Made by a program: the position numbers and the translations under genes | Part shown: one piece after another, positions 1-11,021 of the stretch | Numbering within the stretch: the first letter of the stretch is position 1 | Layout of the letters: every line of letters starts with the position of its first letter | Notes under the pieces: generated by a model | Database searches by the model: none | Told to the model about the DNA's origin: nothing | The model's input: the letters and a program-made list of their open reading frames with translations, nothing else | Source: CAYWBW01 sp964456745 | GTDB taxonomy: Bacteria; Patescibacteriota; Gracilibacteria; GCA-2401425; JAJOLG01 | Direction: 5' to 3' | Length of the DNA: 64,000 nt | Assembly (NCBI GenBank): GCA_964456745.1 | Contig: CAYWBW010000003.1 | Coordinates: 60,745-124,744 of the forward strand

Positions 1-2379
1 TCAATCTCAAAGTTCTCAATGAGCATTATTTCACCAAGTCCATACTGTTCAATCTTCTTTAAGGGCAGAGGAAAAATATCATCCAGCCGATATTGCAGTT
101 ACTCACGTTAGATTAAGAACTTGTACTGGATATGATTCATTAGACTCCACTCCTTGTCAGAGCTGCCCCCAAGTCCCCCATCACCATCACCACACTGTTC
201 AATCTTCTTTAAGAGCCATAGAATGCATTGATCAAGCAGAAATTGAAACTACACCAGTTAAATTTTTAACCTGTACTGGCAAATGACGATTAACTGTAGT
301 TCAATCTCATAAAGTACCATAGTTATTATATCACCAAGACCATACCGTTCAATCATTTTTAAGTGCAACAGTATGGTAATCACCAGAAGAAATAGAATTA
401 AATTTTCATTTTAAATACGAAACCTGAACTGGCAAAAGACGATTTGTCGTAGTTCAATCTCATATTTGACCATAAGTATTGCTTCACCAAGTCCATACAC
501 TTCAATCTTCTTTAACAGCTGATGTATTATACGATTTAGCTGAAACAACTGTAACTCAAGAGATGCTTGTAATTTCTATAGGTGTATTGTATTGAGTAGT
601 GTCTCAGTTTCAAAGCTGTCCACTTAGGTTATATCACCATCAAAGTAAAGTTCAGTCTCTCTTAAGCGCTATAGTATGGTAAGATCATCACACTATACTT
701 GAGAAATTATCAAATTCCTCATCATAAGTATATAAAACATTTTCAAAATTTGTATCTCATGAACTTGTGATTTCAATTTTATATTTAACTTCTTCTCAAT
801 TAATATCAGTTAAAATATCAAAATCAAATGTAGGTGTTGCATTAGTATATCATCAATCATTTAAATTATTAACAACTGGAGACAATAATGTGGCAGGGAT
901 ATCAAGTGTTTTCCAAAGCTTAAATCAATCACCTCAAACTTGATCATCAACCTTATAAAACAATTTATCACTTGTAGCTATAAGATTATCAATTTCACTA
1001 CTCACGTCCCCAGTATCTACAACTAATTTTGTATCTCCTTGAGTTCAATCAGTTTTCCAAATCTGATATTTATTCCAAGAATCAACTATTGCAATAAAAT
1101 ATACTTCGCTATCAAATTCAATAAAATTAAATGGATAACTTTCATTAAATGTACCTTCTTCAATGTCTTTTAAAATATGAGTTCAAGCATTAGTTCAGTC
1201 TGAAATCCATGGCTCTGTTCAATATATATCATCCCATCACTGAAAATATAATTTACCATTAACACTGGTCAATTCTCTTAAATAATCTATCCCCTTAAGT
1301 AAAACAGTTCAACTAGTAGTTCAATCAGATTTCCACAACCCCTTATCTGCAAGTCCATCTATAATAAAATACATTGCTCAATTATGCTGAGTAAAATATG
1401 CCGCATTAGAATCACCACTTAAGTTTATATCCTGCAACATCACCGTTCAACTTTCAGTTCAATCAGATTTCCAAATCTCCTTTCAGTCTACTCAGTTTGT
1501 TCATTGAAAATAAAATGTATTACCAACACTTCAATATTTATGAGTATAATTTCAATCTAATCAATTTCCAGATCAAGGATTTACATCTTTAACAAATAAT
1601 GTTCAATCAGGCGTTCAATCAGTTTTCCAGAGCTCTCTTCAACTTCAAGTAGATGCACTAAAGAATATTGTTCAATCTGAAATTTCAGTAAAACCAAATG
1701 GAGATGATCAAGATGCTGGATTAATATCTTTAAGCATATAAGTTCAAGACTCTGTTCAATCAGATCTCCAAAGCTCATTATTTATATTATTATCATCATC
1801 TGCAGCAGAAAAATATAAAATATTATCTGAACTTGCAAAAATATTAGAAACCCATGCATATCAACCAGTGCTTATATCTTTAACCAAAACTGTTCAAGTG
1901 TATGTTCAGTCTGTCTTCCAAAGCTCTCACTTGTAATAATCATCAGAATTACTCACAAAATACATCTCATTGTTCATTTCTAACAAATTACCAACATCAA
2001 TATCCTTAATCATAACTGTTCCGCTTGCACTTCAATCAGATTTCCAAAGTCTGTATCAAGGATTTTCTGTAGCATTACCCCTAAATATAACATCTTCACC
2101 AAGCACATTGAGATCATTTACTCATCAAAAAACTCATGGATTAATATCTTTAACTAAAAAAGACTGATAAACAGCATAAACTGACACTTGATGCAAAGTA
2201 ATAAGAAAAAATAAACCAGTAAAAATTATAACAATAATTTTATTTAAAAGTTTTCATAAATTAAATCAAGATAAGCTAGAAAGAATTTTTCTTAATTTAT
2301 ATTTTACAATATATGATATGGAAAAATTTATACTATATAGCTTTAACAAGCCATTTTTGAGATATTTTTTTGTTTTCAT
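1..2379 (-). CDS. Large exported ELWK-repeat / RCC1-repeat protein, C-terminus cut by window edge
   Basis: Read with TGA as glycine, one frame is open from the ATG at 2379 to the window edge (over 790 residues). A basic N-terminus is followed by a hydrophobic segment (residues about 48-62), probably a signal anchor. About nine repeats of the LWKSDGTxxGT type follow, spaced roughly 45-50 residues (positions about 2050 down to 900). Next comes a short beta-sandwich-like linker, then about five RCC1 repeats (GDGTT, SMALKEDGT, WGYNLSGQLG motifs) spaced about 150 bases from 660 to 1. Both repeat families form beta-propellers, so an extracellular adhesion or binding role is inferred. Nearly every repeat glycine is TGA, so standard-code annotation breaks the gene into fragments. 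The substrate is unknown. Confidence 0.85.
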
Positions 2380-2475
2380 TTTTTATTTTTAAATGTAACA
2401 TTCATGTTATTATAACATGATCTTGACAATAATGCAATGTTAGTTTTAACATATATTATGAACAATGGATTACCC

Positions 2476-4278
2476 CTAATAAAGATCTTCAAGATAACAA
2501 CTTTCACAGTAAACAATTTCTCTTCAATAGCCTAAAGGCTCTTCGGAGGATCAAACGGTAGAATTATTAGGAAAATACGTAGTCTGAATATTTTTTTTAC
2601 ATTTATCACACTTTCTATCATATAACTTCCTAGGATTTCTTAATTTCATTCTATTTTTATGTCTCTCATCTGGATGTAAATGAGGTATTGGAATATTATA
2701 ACTCCTATAAAACTGAAGCTCTTGTGGAATAATTCTAAAAGGTTTATTGCTTGCCTTGCATCTTACTGCCCAATTTAAAATATCATCTGGAATATCTTTA
2801 ATATTAGTAGGTAATTTATCAGCTGGAATTATTTTTTCAATATCTGGAATTTGATTTTCTTGATCTTTCCATTTCCAGCCTTTTGATATTGATTGATTTT
2901 GATTTTGGCGTAGAGACGCTATTAATCGCATATCTGCGAAAACATTGTCATCAAATAATCATTTTGAATATGTGTTTATACACTCTTCTTTGGTCATAGG
3001 ATAATATTCTTGTGCCACTGTTTCATTATATGCAAATGGAGACAATTCTACTGGAAAGAACTCTCACCATTCTCAAGTTACCTGCATATGATTTATTATT
3101 TTTGAAACTAAGATTTCATACTCCTGCTTTGTATATTGCTTATTTAGAATGCAATACTCCTTGTTTTTAATATTCGCACATCAAAATACATTTGAACAAT
3201 TATGCGTGTTATAAGAATACAAAACATTATTTGAGTTATATGTAGTATAAGAAAAAATAGAATAGTTTCATTGAACTAAAGCTATTTGCTCTAATGATAA
3301 TTCTCAAAAATAATTAAAATCTCAATCATATTGATCTTTGCCATTTTCAGATGCATTTAAAAATTTTCCATTTTCCAAATTTCGAACATCAAAAGAAGAA
3401 AGTACATTCTTACAATTTATTATTCAATTTCCTGAAACATTTTCATTTTTAAAATTAAAATTCTCTCTTTTTGGAAATTTAATTTTTTCTTCATTAAAAA
3501 TGCCTAATATCTTTTGAATATCCTCAATATTTCATAGATCAAATTTAGACACTTCTTTTAAATACTGCTCTTTTGTAAGCTGTTTATTAAAAAAATAATA
3601 TTGCTTATTTCTTAAATTCACGCATCAAAAACAATCCGTGCAACTTATACAATCAAAGCAAAAATTTACATCAGAACAATTTTTGCAATTTTGAATATAC
3701 TTACTTGAAAAACAATCCTGAGAATCTATAGCTTCATAACAATATTCACATCAATCAATGTGCACACAATCTATACAAACCTTACTATGATCAAGCACCG
3801 TGTAAGAATAATAAATATCTTCACTATTTCATATTCTTGATGATAAATAACAATTTCTCCCATTAACAGAAAATACAAGATAATCACAATTATCACAGTT
3901 TGACACTGTTGAACTTAATTCTGGAGAAGCTTTTAATAACTTGTGAAATTGTTTAAAAAAATCTTGTTTAAAATCAAATTCAATTCAAAAAGTTTCACTA
4001 TCCCAAATGTCAGACCACCAACAATCTCTACAAAATACTTTTTTGTTTTCTGGAAATACAGAAATTGTTTTTTTACCACATGCATTACATTTAACCTTAA
4101 ATAAATTTCTAAAATTTCTAAACGCCAATCTTCTCTGATGTCTACACTTTGGACATAAAGTTGGATTTGGAATTTGATGCTTAACTCAATTAAAAATAGG
4201 TGACATTTTATCATAGAAAATTTTATCATCTTCAGTTACTTCAAATTTCGCCGAGCAATGTTTACATTGTTTATTCAT
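2476..4278 (-). CDS. Cys-rich zinc-ribbon protein, Patescibacteria-type
   Basis: This 600-residue protein starts MNKQCKHCSAKFEV and carries many CxxC pairs. They occur near residues 5-8, in a CPKCRHQRR ribbon, in CNACGKK and CRDCWW, in a run of closely spaced Cys in the first half, and in a terminal CDKCKK with VYCESCYLED at the end. Such proteins recur in CPR genomes as hypothetical zinc-ribbon proteins, and the function is unknown. The frame contains several TGA-glycine codons and runs about 75 residues past a TGA near 2550 to a TAG at 2476, so a standard-code call would truncate the C-terminal CxxC. It is a separate minus-strand unit from the repeat protein, with a 96-base gap. Confidence 0.8.
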
Positions 4279-4343
4279 AAGAATTACAATATAGCATAAA
4301 AAGGAATAAAATAAATAGAATATTCCAACCGAATGAAAAATAC

Positions 4344-4372
4344 TTGCACTCACGGCTTATACAAGGTATAAT
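4344..4372 (+). promoter_or_regulatory. Sigma70-type promoter with structured leader
   Basis: TTGCAC (4344-4349), a 17-base spacer and TATAAT (4367-4372). It lies about 190 bases upstream of the 4561 gene, so the transcript would have a long leader. The leader contains a possible 33-codon ORF (4404-4505, one TGA) and an inverted repeat in which AGAAGCGG near 4480 can pair with CCGCTTCT near 4520, just before the gene. Attenuation is an inference. Confidence 0.65.
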
Positions 4373-4560
4373 AATCTGTGCACATACTAGCACAACACTA
4401 ACGATGTCAACATTAATTTCTAAATTTAAAATATATGGATTATCAATTTTTTGAAAAAATATGACTTACAAGACAAGAAGCGGATGTATATCTAAGTTTA
4501 TATAAGTTATGAACTCAACCCGCTTCTGTAATATCAAATGCATTATGACTTGAAAGAACA

Positions 4561-5217
4561 ATGGTATATAGAAAACTTATAAAAATGATAAAACTCTGAA
4601 TTATAAGAAAAACACAAAAAAATAAGATTCAACATTTTTTTATTGAAGATGTTAGAGATTTATCAAGAATTATTGAAAATAAAACTAAAGACACAAATTA
4701 TCTAAATACAAATAAAGATAGAGTACTGCATTTAATTGAAAAATCTAAAATATGAGAAATAAATATCCCTAGAATTACTATTTATGATGCATGACAATGA
4801 GTAAATAATATTTTTGAAGATATTATTTCAAATGTTAAAAAACAGTGAATATTAAAAATCAGAATATTTGCTTCAAATACAATAGAAGAAAAAGGAGTTT
4901 GAGAAAAAATATGAGAACATGCATCAAATTTTTTTAAAACACTTGAAAAAGAAAAAATACATATTGATGAATATATCTGAGTTTGAAATCTTCTAATGGA
5001 AAGAATTGAACACTATATTGATTCTAAAAATCTTGCACAGCTTCCTGCTACAAAATCTTCTATTAATATTATATTAGCTTGAAATGTTCTTTATTTTATT
5101 ATTTATGACAAAACCCCTATCTGAATAAAAATTGAAAATGAAAATCTTACAGATGCTATGCATATTTTGTTTGATGAGGTAAAGAGACTTGGAGAAATAC
5201 TGAATAAGAAATCTTAA
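4561..5217 (+). CDS. TrmB-like sensor-domain protein
   Basis: A 218-residue protein. After a basic N-terminal segment, residues from about 70 resemble the C-terminal effector domain of TrmB-family regulators: PRITIYDAGQGVNNIFED, a strand-helix core, then a conserved-looking end ILAGNVLYFIIYDKTPIG with a final helix. The N-terminal winged helix of typical TrmB proteins is short or missing, so DNA binding is uncertain. Family assignment rests on pattern only. It is the first gene of a plus-strand run after the 4344 promoter and lies 110 bases before the AhpD-like gene. TGA supplies most glycines. Confidence 0.5.
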
Positions 5218-5327
5218 ATTTATATATAAAATATTTAATAATATTACAAAGATTGTTAATCGAATTAAGATTGATAATGATAAGGAAATTGTTAATAATA
5301 TGTTTACTAATGTTTAAATAAAAAATT

Positions 5328-5849
5328 ATGGCAAGAATTAAACTTCAAACTGAAGATGTGAACAATTCTGAAATTCAAAAAATATTTGATGAAATTAAAA
5401 AAATTAAAGGTTTTGTGCCAGCCCCATATAGAGCTTTTGCAAAATTACCACACATACTTCAGGCTAATTGGAATAAAACAATAAAAGTTTCAAAACAATG
5501 AAATCTTCCATGAAAAATCAAAGAGTCTATTGCCTTCATTGTATCTATCACAAATAAATGTAGTTTTTGTATTAATATTCATACAGAAAACTTGAAAAAT
5601 ATGTGATTTTCTAAAGAAGAAATTATTAGTATTTCTGAAAAAAATACTGAAAACGAAAAGACTAATTTTATATTAAATTTTGTCTCAATAGCAACTAAAA
5701 ATGCCAATAAGATTACAGATAATGATTTTGATAAATTAAGAATCTTTTGATATACAGATGAAGATATTTTAGAAATATTAACAGTTATGGAAATGTACAC
5801 TTGATATAATAAAATAGTTACCTCACTTTGAATAGAGTTAGATGATTAG
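5328..5849 (+). CDS. AhpD-like / carboxymuconolactone decarboxylase family protein
   Basis: A 173-residue all-helical protein with the AhpD signature CSFCINIH (CxxCxxxH) near residues 83-90, preceded by a helix ending in ESIAFIVS. In AhpD the two cysteines and the histidine act as a thiol peroxidase-reductase centre. CMD-family members without the cysteines are decarboxylases, so the intact motif favours a peroxidase or disulfide role. The substrate and reducing partner cannot be seen. It stands alone between the TrmB-like gene and a promoter at 5870. Confidence 0.75.
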
Positions 5850-5869
5850 TTAGAATTATGTTTTTAGTA

Positions 5870-5897
5870 TTGACATATAATAATTTTAGTATAAGAT
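5870..5897 (+). promoter_or_regulatory. Promoter for the 5920 gene
   Basis: A consensus TTGACA (5870-5875), 16 bases, then TAAGAT (5892-5897). The start codon of the next gene is 23 bases beyond the -10 box, implying a nearly leaderless mRNA. Confidence 0.5.
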
Positions 5898-5919
5898 ATT
5901 ATCTTATTAATAAATTATT

Positions 5920-6507
5920 ATGCGGAAATGAGAATGAAATAACTGATGAGTCTTAGATATGTTTGTAATTAGGGATGACCTAAAACATTCTGAAATAACA
6001 ACAGTTATGAGTTTTAATAATTGGATGAGTGTTTGAGACATATTACAATTAATTACAAATAACAGGACTAACAGTGGTGCAAATTGTATAAATATTTCTA
6101 ATAGTGCTTTAGAATCTGTATTAGAAAAATTAGCAAGACAATGAGTTGTTGAAAGAAGTATTAAAGCCTCTGATAATGAGGCAAATATATTATCAAATGA
6201 AGCGAGTAAAACAAACACTGCAATAAATGATACAACCTCTTCAAGCACCAAAACTTCCTTATCTACATTAGATTTAAGTGATAATGCAGCTGTTATGCAA
6301 GCCTTGTTTGGAAAATCAACAATATCATTTGATAATAATGAAGGGTCACTATGATTAGTACAAGATATGTTCAGTAGTGATACTACTTTAGAAAAATTAT
6401 TAGAATTAGATAAACCTGTTACTCTATGGAGACTTAGGGATAATAAGCTTTGACCTCATAAGGATAAAAGTAAAAGTAATAAGTCTAGTATAAGCAAAGT
6501 AGAATAG
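5920..6507 (+). CDS. Hypothetical protein with a winged-helix-like segment
   Basis: A 195-residue protein, not recognised as a whole. Residues about 45-85 (SVGDILQLI followed by SALESVLEKLARQGVVERS) have the helix-helix-wing pattern of a winged helix, with a likely recognition helix and the QGVVERS turn. A Ser/Thr/Asn-rich linker follows, then a short acidic region and a Lys/Ser-rich tail. The start at 5920 gives four TGA codons within the first ten residues. A later start at codon 14 is possible. A regulatory role is an inference. Confidence 0.5.
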
Positions 6508-6603
6508 GTTTTATTCGTTTTGTTTTTAAAATTGTGATTTTTTTGCAATTATTATCAACATAATAAAACCTTTATTTAATATTTCACACCTTTTAAACAT
6601 ATT

Positions 6604-7569
6604 ATGGAAATAGATAAATTTTTAAATTTAGATTTGTTAAATTCAATAGAATGATCCAAGCAAAGAGATGTTTTATTAAGAACATGAGACATAATTGAAA
6701 AAAAATGACTCAATAGACATTTCATTCCATTTCAAAAATCTAAATTATATAATAAATGAAAGCATATTGATCATCTCATTGAAACTGCTAGGCAAACAAT
6801 TCGTGAAAATTTTGCACAAAATGGTAAACAATTTAGAATTAAACATAGATCAAGGAGAAATTTAATTAGAGATAAAATTTTATGAAAACAATGAAAAAAC
6901 ATTAAACAGATACTTTCATTATGAATACATTCATGAGTTCTATGAAGCCCAGATAATGCTTTAATTTATGACATATGTAGTTGACCATGACTGTTATCAT
7001 CTATGATTCACTCGTTAAGAGAAGGTACCTGAACTACAACTGCAAAGTTAATCGAAAAAGACTCTAATAAAATTAAAAATCATACACTTTTTCTTATGTT
7101 ATTTTGAATTGACTCTACTTTATCTGAAGTAATATTAAATGATTTAGATAATATATCTTTAGATATGACATGAGACTCAAGTGCCTACTTATTAGCAAAA
7201 CATGCATGCTGATCAGCATCTGATATTTTCATTGAAAAAATAAGCCAATTAAAAGATTTATGAAATTTAAAAAATTGATCAGTAATGACTTGTTGCCACT
7301 GACTCGCAAAAAACAGAATACCATTATCATTAAGAAATAACATCATCACTGATGATGATTGGATAACATTAAGTAAAACTGCATCATGGACTGATAATAA
7401 TGCACGTTTTTGACCTGAAGTTAATCAAATGTGAAAAGTTGCTATGAGAATAGTCGATAGCCTTAGAATTCTAAATGTACCAGATATTTATGTACCTAGC
7501 ATAACAGAAATAATAAATCCTGATATCACACCTAACAATCATTGTATAAGTTTAGAGCCTGCTAATTAA
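6604..7569 (+). CDS. TRM13/METTL-like methyltransferase domain protein
   Basis: A 321-residue protein with a SAM-binding glycine motif DICSGPGLLSSMI (residues about 123-135), an acidic strand (LIEKD) that would bind the ribose, KHACGSASD near residue 199, and MTCCHG near 228. The pairing of K-H-x-C-G with C-C-H is the hallmark of the TRM13-type tRNA 2'-O-methyltransferase and Methyltransf_32 families, which are mostly eukaryotic. All four key glycines of the SAM loop and KHACG are TGA, so a standard-code search would miss the gene. RNA methylation is inferred. It is followed after 99 bases by the carbamoyltransferase-like gene. Confidence 0.6.
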
Positions 7570-7668
7570 TACTTTGTAAAGATATTTTGCAACTATCAAA
7601 CCTTAATATATGATAAATATATTTGATTAAAATTATATTTTTTGCTATAATAATATGAAATAAAAAAA

Positions 7669-9765
7669 ATGGAAGAAAAACAAATTATAAATCAATTAGA
7701 AAATAGTAAAATCCTAAAAGGATATGAGCTTTTAAATGATTATAAATCAAGATTAGAAACTATTAACAAATATCTATAACCAGAAGTACTTAATTCATTA
7801 TTACCTGATCCCGAGACAAGACCTATACTGCTTACAGCTATTATACATGAATTACGTTCAATTGATTTTGATGAATTAGAAAGATTACAAGAGGAAGAAT
7901 GAAAAAATGCAGTTATAAAAAAAATTCAAGAAGAGATAAAGAATACTAAAACATTTAAAATTTTAGATAAAGATTATAAACCAGTTTTTATGCAAGATAT
8001 GGTTAATGTCTTTAGAGAAAAGGCTAAAACAATTACACCAAATACATTTGACAAATTTAATCATGCAATTCAGGACTGAATCGATAAATATTCTCTAACT
8101 AGGTGGATATCTTGAAAAGTTCCTGAATTTATTAAAAAATATTCTCAAAAATATGCTAATGAACTAAGTAATTGGTATTTTGATACATTGATTCAATGAG
8201 ACGCTTCAATGTCTACACTCAATAGTACGCTCAAAAATTTATCAATTGCAGTTGTTTTAAATGAAACTGTATTTAAAAACAGTAAATATAAAGCTAGAAT
8301 TTCACTAGCTAATTATCGTTGGGATGAACATATGGCAAGAGCTGCATGATGAAGGATACCAAGCTTATCTAAATGAACAGATAAAAAACAATATTTAAAA
8401 TTTGTCATAGCAATTTCAGAATGAAAAGATAATTCGCCAATTACATATTTAGACTATTGAATAAATGAGTGAATGGAAAAATATTGAATAATGGCTACTG
8501 GCGAATGAATTTCTAATATTATATGAACACCACTGCCTCAAAAACAAATTGACCCACTTGAATTGTCTGAAGTTGAAGAATGAATGCATCAAGTTCAATT
8601 ATCTCAACAAAAACCAGAAGATCAAGAAGCAATAAGAAGAATGTGAATACATTTAAGTTTTAAAAAACAATTAGTTGATTATATGAAATCTGATGATTGA
8701 ATCAATTTTCCTAGTATAATATCTGGTGCTGAAGACTTATCATTAAATCAAATTGATAATGTTCTCTCTTGGGCAAGTAAAGCTAAAGATATGTGGCAAA
8801 ATAATTTAAAAGCAATTAATCAAAAGACTGAAGTATGACAATTTTGAACAATTTATTCTGAATTCACATGAAAACACGCAATAGTATCAATGTCACAAGA
8901 TTCAACAAGAACAGTAACTGCTGCAGTGCAAGCATTACAAGCCCTATGAATACAAGTTCAAAAACTTGATTCATCAAAAAGTTCGAAAGGGAAATGAGAA
9001 TGATTAGCAAGTGAAACCTCAGCATTTACTGCTCATAATATTGATGTAATTTTATCAAGAGATAAAGGATTTGAAAAAACTGCTAACAAATTAAAACAAT
9101 GAAATAACCTAGATAACAACCCTGCAAGGGTTTCATTGTGATGAAATGAATTTCATCCTACTCAAACGCTATGAGAAATATTAATATTTATGGATGAATA
9201 CTGATGTTCTTCAGTACAAGAATTATCAGAAATAACAAAAAAGAAACCACCCTTAATAATTTTCATGTGACATACAAAATTCAAAAGAGCAGACAAAGCA
9301 TTGATACAATTTATTATTAAACATTTTCCACATTGGAAAATAAAAAATTTAATTCCTGATAATAAATATAATCCTGAAATTGAGTGAGATAATTTTGATA
9401 TAATTGTAAATAACAACCTTACAGATACTGACAATGTTAGCAAATTAACAAAGTGAGCAGATTTTCTATATATTTCAAATGCAGAAGGTACTTCCTTAGA
9501 ATGAGGTAAGTGAGATGGTAAAAAATCTACGGATTATAGATTAAATCTTTGAACTGTAAAGATTAATAATTTAAAAGTACTACATCCACTACCTGCATGA
9601 GAAGATAGTGAGTGAGTAAAATGTGAATTTGATAAACAAATTTTTGATACTCATGGTCAATATATGAGTCAACAAATGAAAAATAAAGTTGCAATTATTT
9701 CTTCTCTGGTTGCTCATCAATTAACTGCAAAAGAAGAACGAAAGAAAAATAGCCACGAAATCTAA
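7669..9765 (+). pseudogene. Large protein with aspartate/ornithine carbamoyltransferase-like C-terminal half, interrupted by in-frame TAA
   Basis: The frame runs 698 codons with one TAA at codon 37 (7777-7779). The next in-frame ATG is 7990, giving a 591-residue protein if translation restarts there. From about residue 400 the sequence has the carbamoyltransferase layout: DSTRT (Ser412), SSKGKGE, HPTQ (His496) and LHPLP (His639), then a tail like that of ATCase. The region that normally carries the second substrate's RxQxER motif is divergent, so aspartate or ornithine use is doubtful. The N-terminal 400 residues are unrecognised, whereas ATCases are about 300 residues long. The TAA could be a mutation, a sequencing error, or a separate 36-residue peptide. 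Confidence 0.65.
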
Positions 9766-10364
9766 AAAGATATACTTGTTCCCTGATAACCTTGAACTAA
9801 ATCTTGAAGTGCAATCATTATTAATAAAAATTATTTAATCTTAATTTATCTCTTAATTTAAGTAATTGGATTTATTTTAGAATATTTACAATAAAAAGAT
9901 CTATTGACTACAAACACTGACTAGATAGCATTAAATAAATATGTGAATATCTAACACTATGTAGCGCTATTGAAAAAGACAATAAGATATGACATTATTT
10001 TTTTTACTGAATGGAAATCTTAAATTATATTCCACACCTTTCAACTTTTTTAGTATGGCTAGCCAAAAAAGAAGATATTATTACAAACTGAAAAAAAGAC
10101 TATACTTCAATACTTTGGGATATGTTTACAGGCAGTAGATGATACTGAAATATTTTAAATAGAATTAATATTAAATTTATTATGCACATTATAAGTCTTA
10201 TTCTTAGACCGCTTAAAATATAATATCCCGTGATACTAAGACTGTACGAGATAAAATAAATCCAATAAATCGAAATTAAAATAAATTTAATATAAAGTAA
10301 ATATTGAGTATTATATATTATCAAGTAATTTATTGATACAATAAACACATATTATTAAAATATC
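9766..10364 (+). other. Intergenic stretch, one possible 27-residue ORF
   Basis: AT-rich, no convincing gene. A short ORF at 10055-10138 encodes a basic peptide beginning MASQKRRYYYK. It is preceded by a TCCACACCTTT stretch resembling the one upstream of the 6604 gene (TTCACACCTTT), which may be a shared upstream element. Other open frames here are low-complexity Ile/Leu runs expected from composition. Confidence 0.3.
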
Positions 10365-11021
10365 TTGTTCTTTACAATAATAAATAATTTTACTGAGCTT
10401 GAAAATAAATTAATCAATGAAGGTTTCAATTCTAAATGATTTATCAGTTATAATTGAAAAATTCCAATATTAATTACTGCCCCTCATAGTGTAAAGCAAT
10501 TTAGAAATAATAGCTTTAAGATATGAGAATATAGAACCTGATCTATAGCTAATTATTTATATGAAAAAACAAAATGCTTTTGTGTATATAAAACAAGATG
10601 TCTTAATGATGATGCAAATTATGATGCAAAAAATTATTTCAAAGAAGTTGTTATAGAAATTGTAAAGGAACATAAGATTAAATTTTTAATAGACTTGCAT
10701 ATCATGTCCCCAAAACATAAACATATGATAGATATTTGAACTTGAAATTGAAATAATATTTTCTGAAAATTTAAACAACTTAATGATCTAGTGCAAATAT
10801 TCAATAAACATAACATTAATGATGTTGAAATTGACAAAGTTTTTGATGCAAGCAATGTTAACACTGTATCTTCCACAGTGTCAAAGTTATGTAATATTTG
10901 AACTCTACAAATTGAAATAAATTGGCAACTATTAGATGAAAATAATAAAAATAATAAATTAACAGACTTACTAAGTTCATTAATAGAAATTATAAAACTA
11001 ATATCTCTACAATATGAATAA
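10365..11021 (+). CDS. N-formylglutamate amidohydrolase-like protein
   Basis: A 218-residue protein. PILITAPHSV near the N-terminus, a dDaNYD-like segment (LNDDANYDAKNY) and a central LIDLHIM match the zinc-hydrolase pattern of the N-formylglutamate amidohydrolase superfamily, which cleaves amide bonds of acyl-amino acids. No ATG lies upstream of the conserved region, so I use the TTG at 10365; the true start could be another nearby rare codon. Its end overlaps the next gene, an ATP-grasp ligase, by 8 bases, so the two are translationally coupled. The substrate is unknown. Confidence 0.55.

Noticed and set aside
10100..10348. Minus-strand 82-residue hydrophobic ORF
   Set aside because: Low-complexity Ile/Tyr/Leu run expected from very AT-rich DNA; no start context, no neighbours, no TGA at plausible glycine turns.
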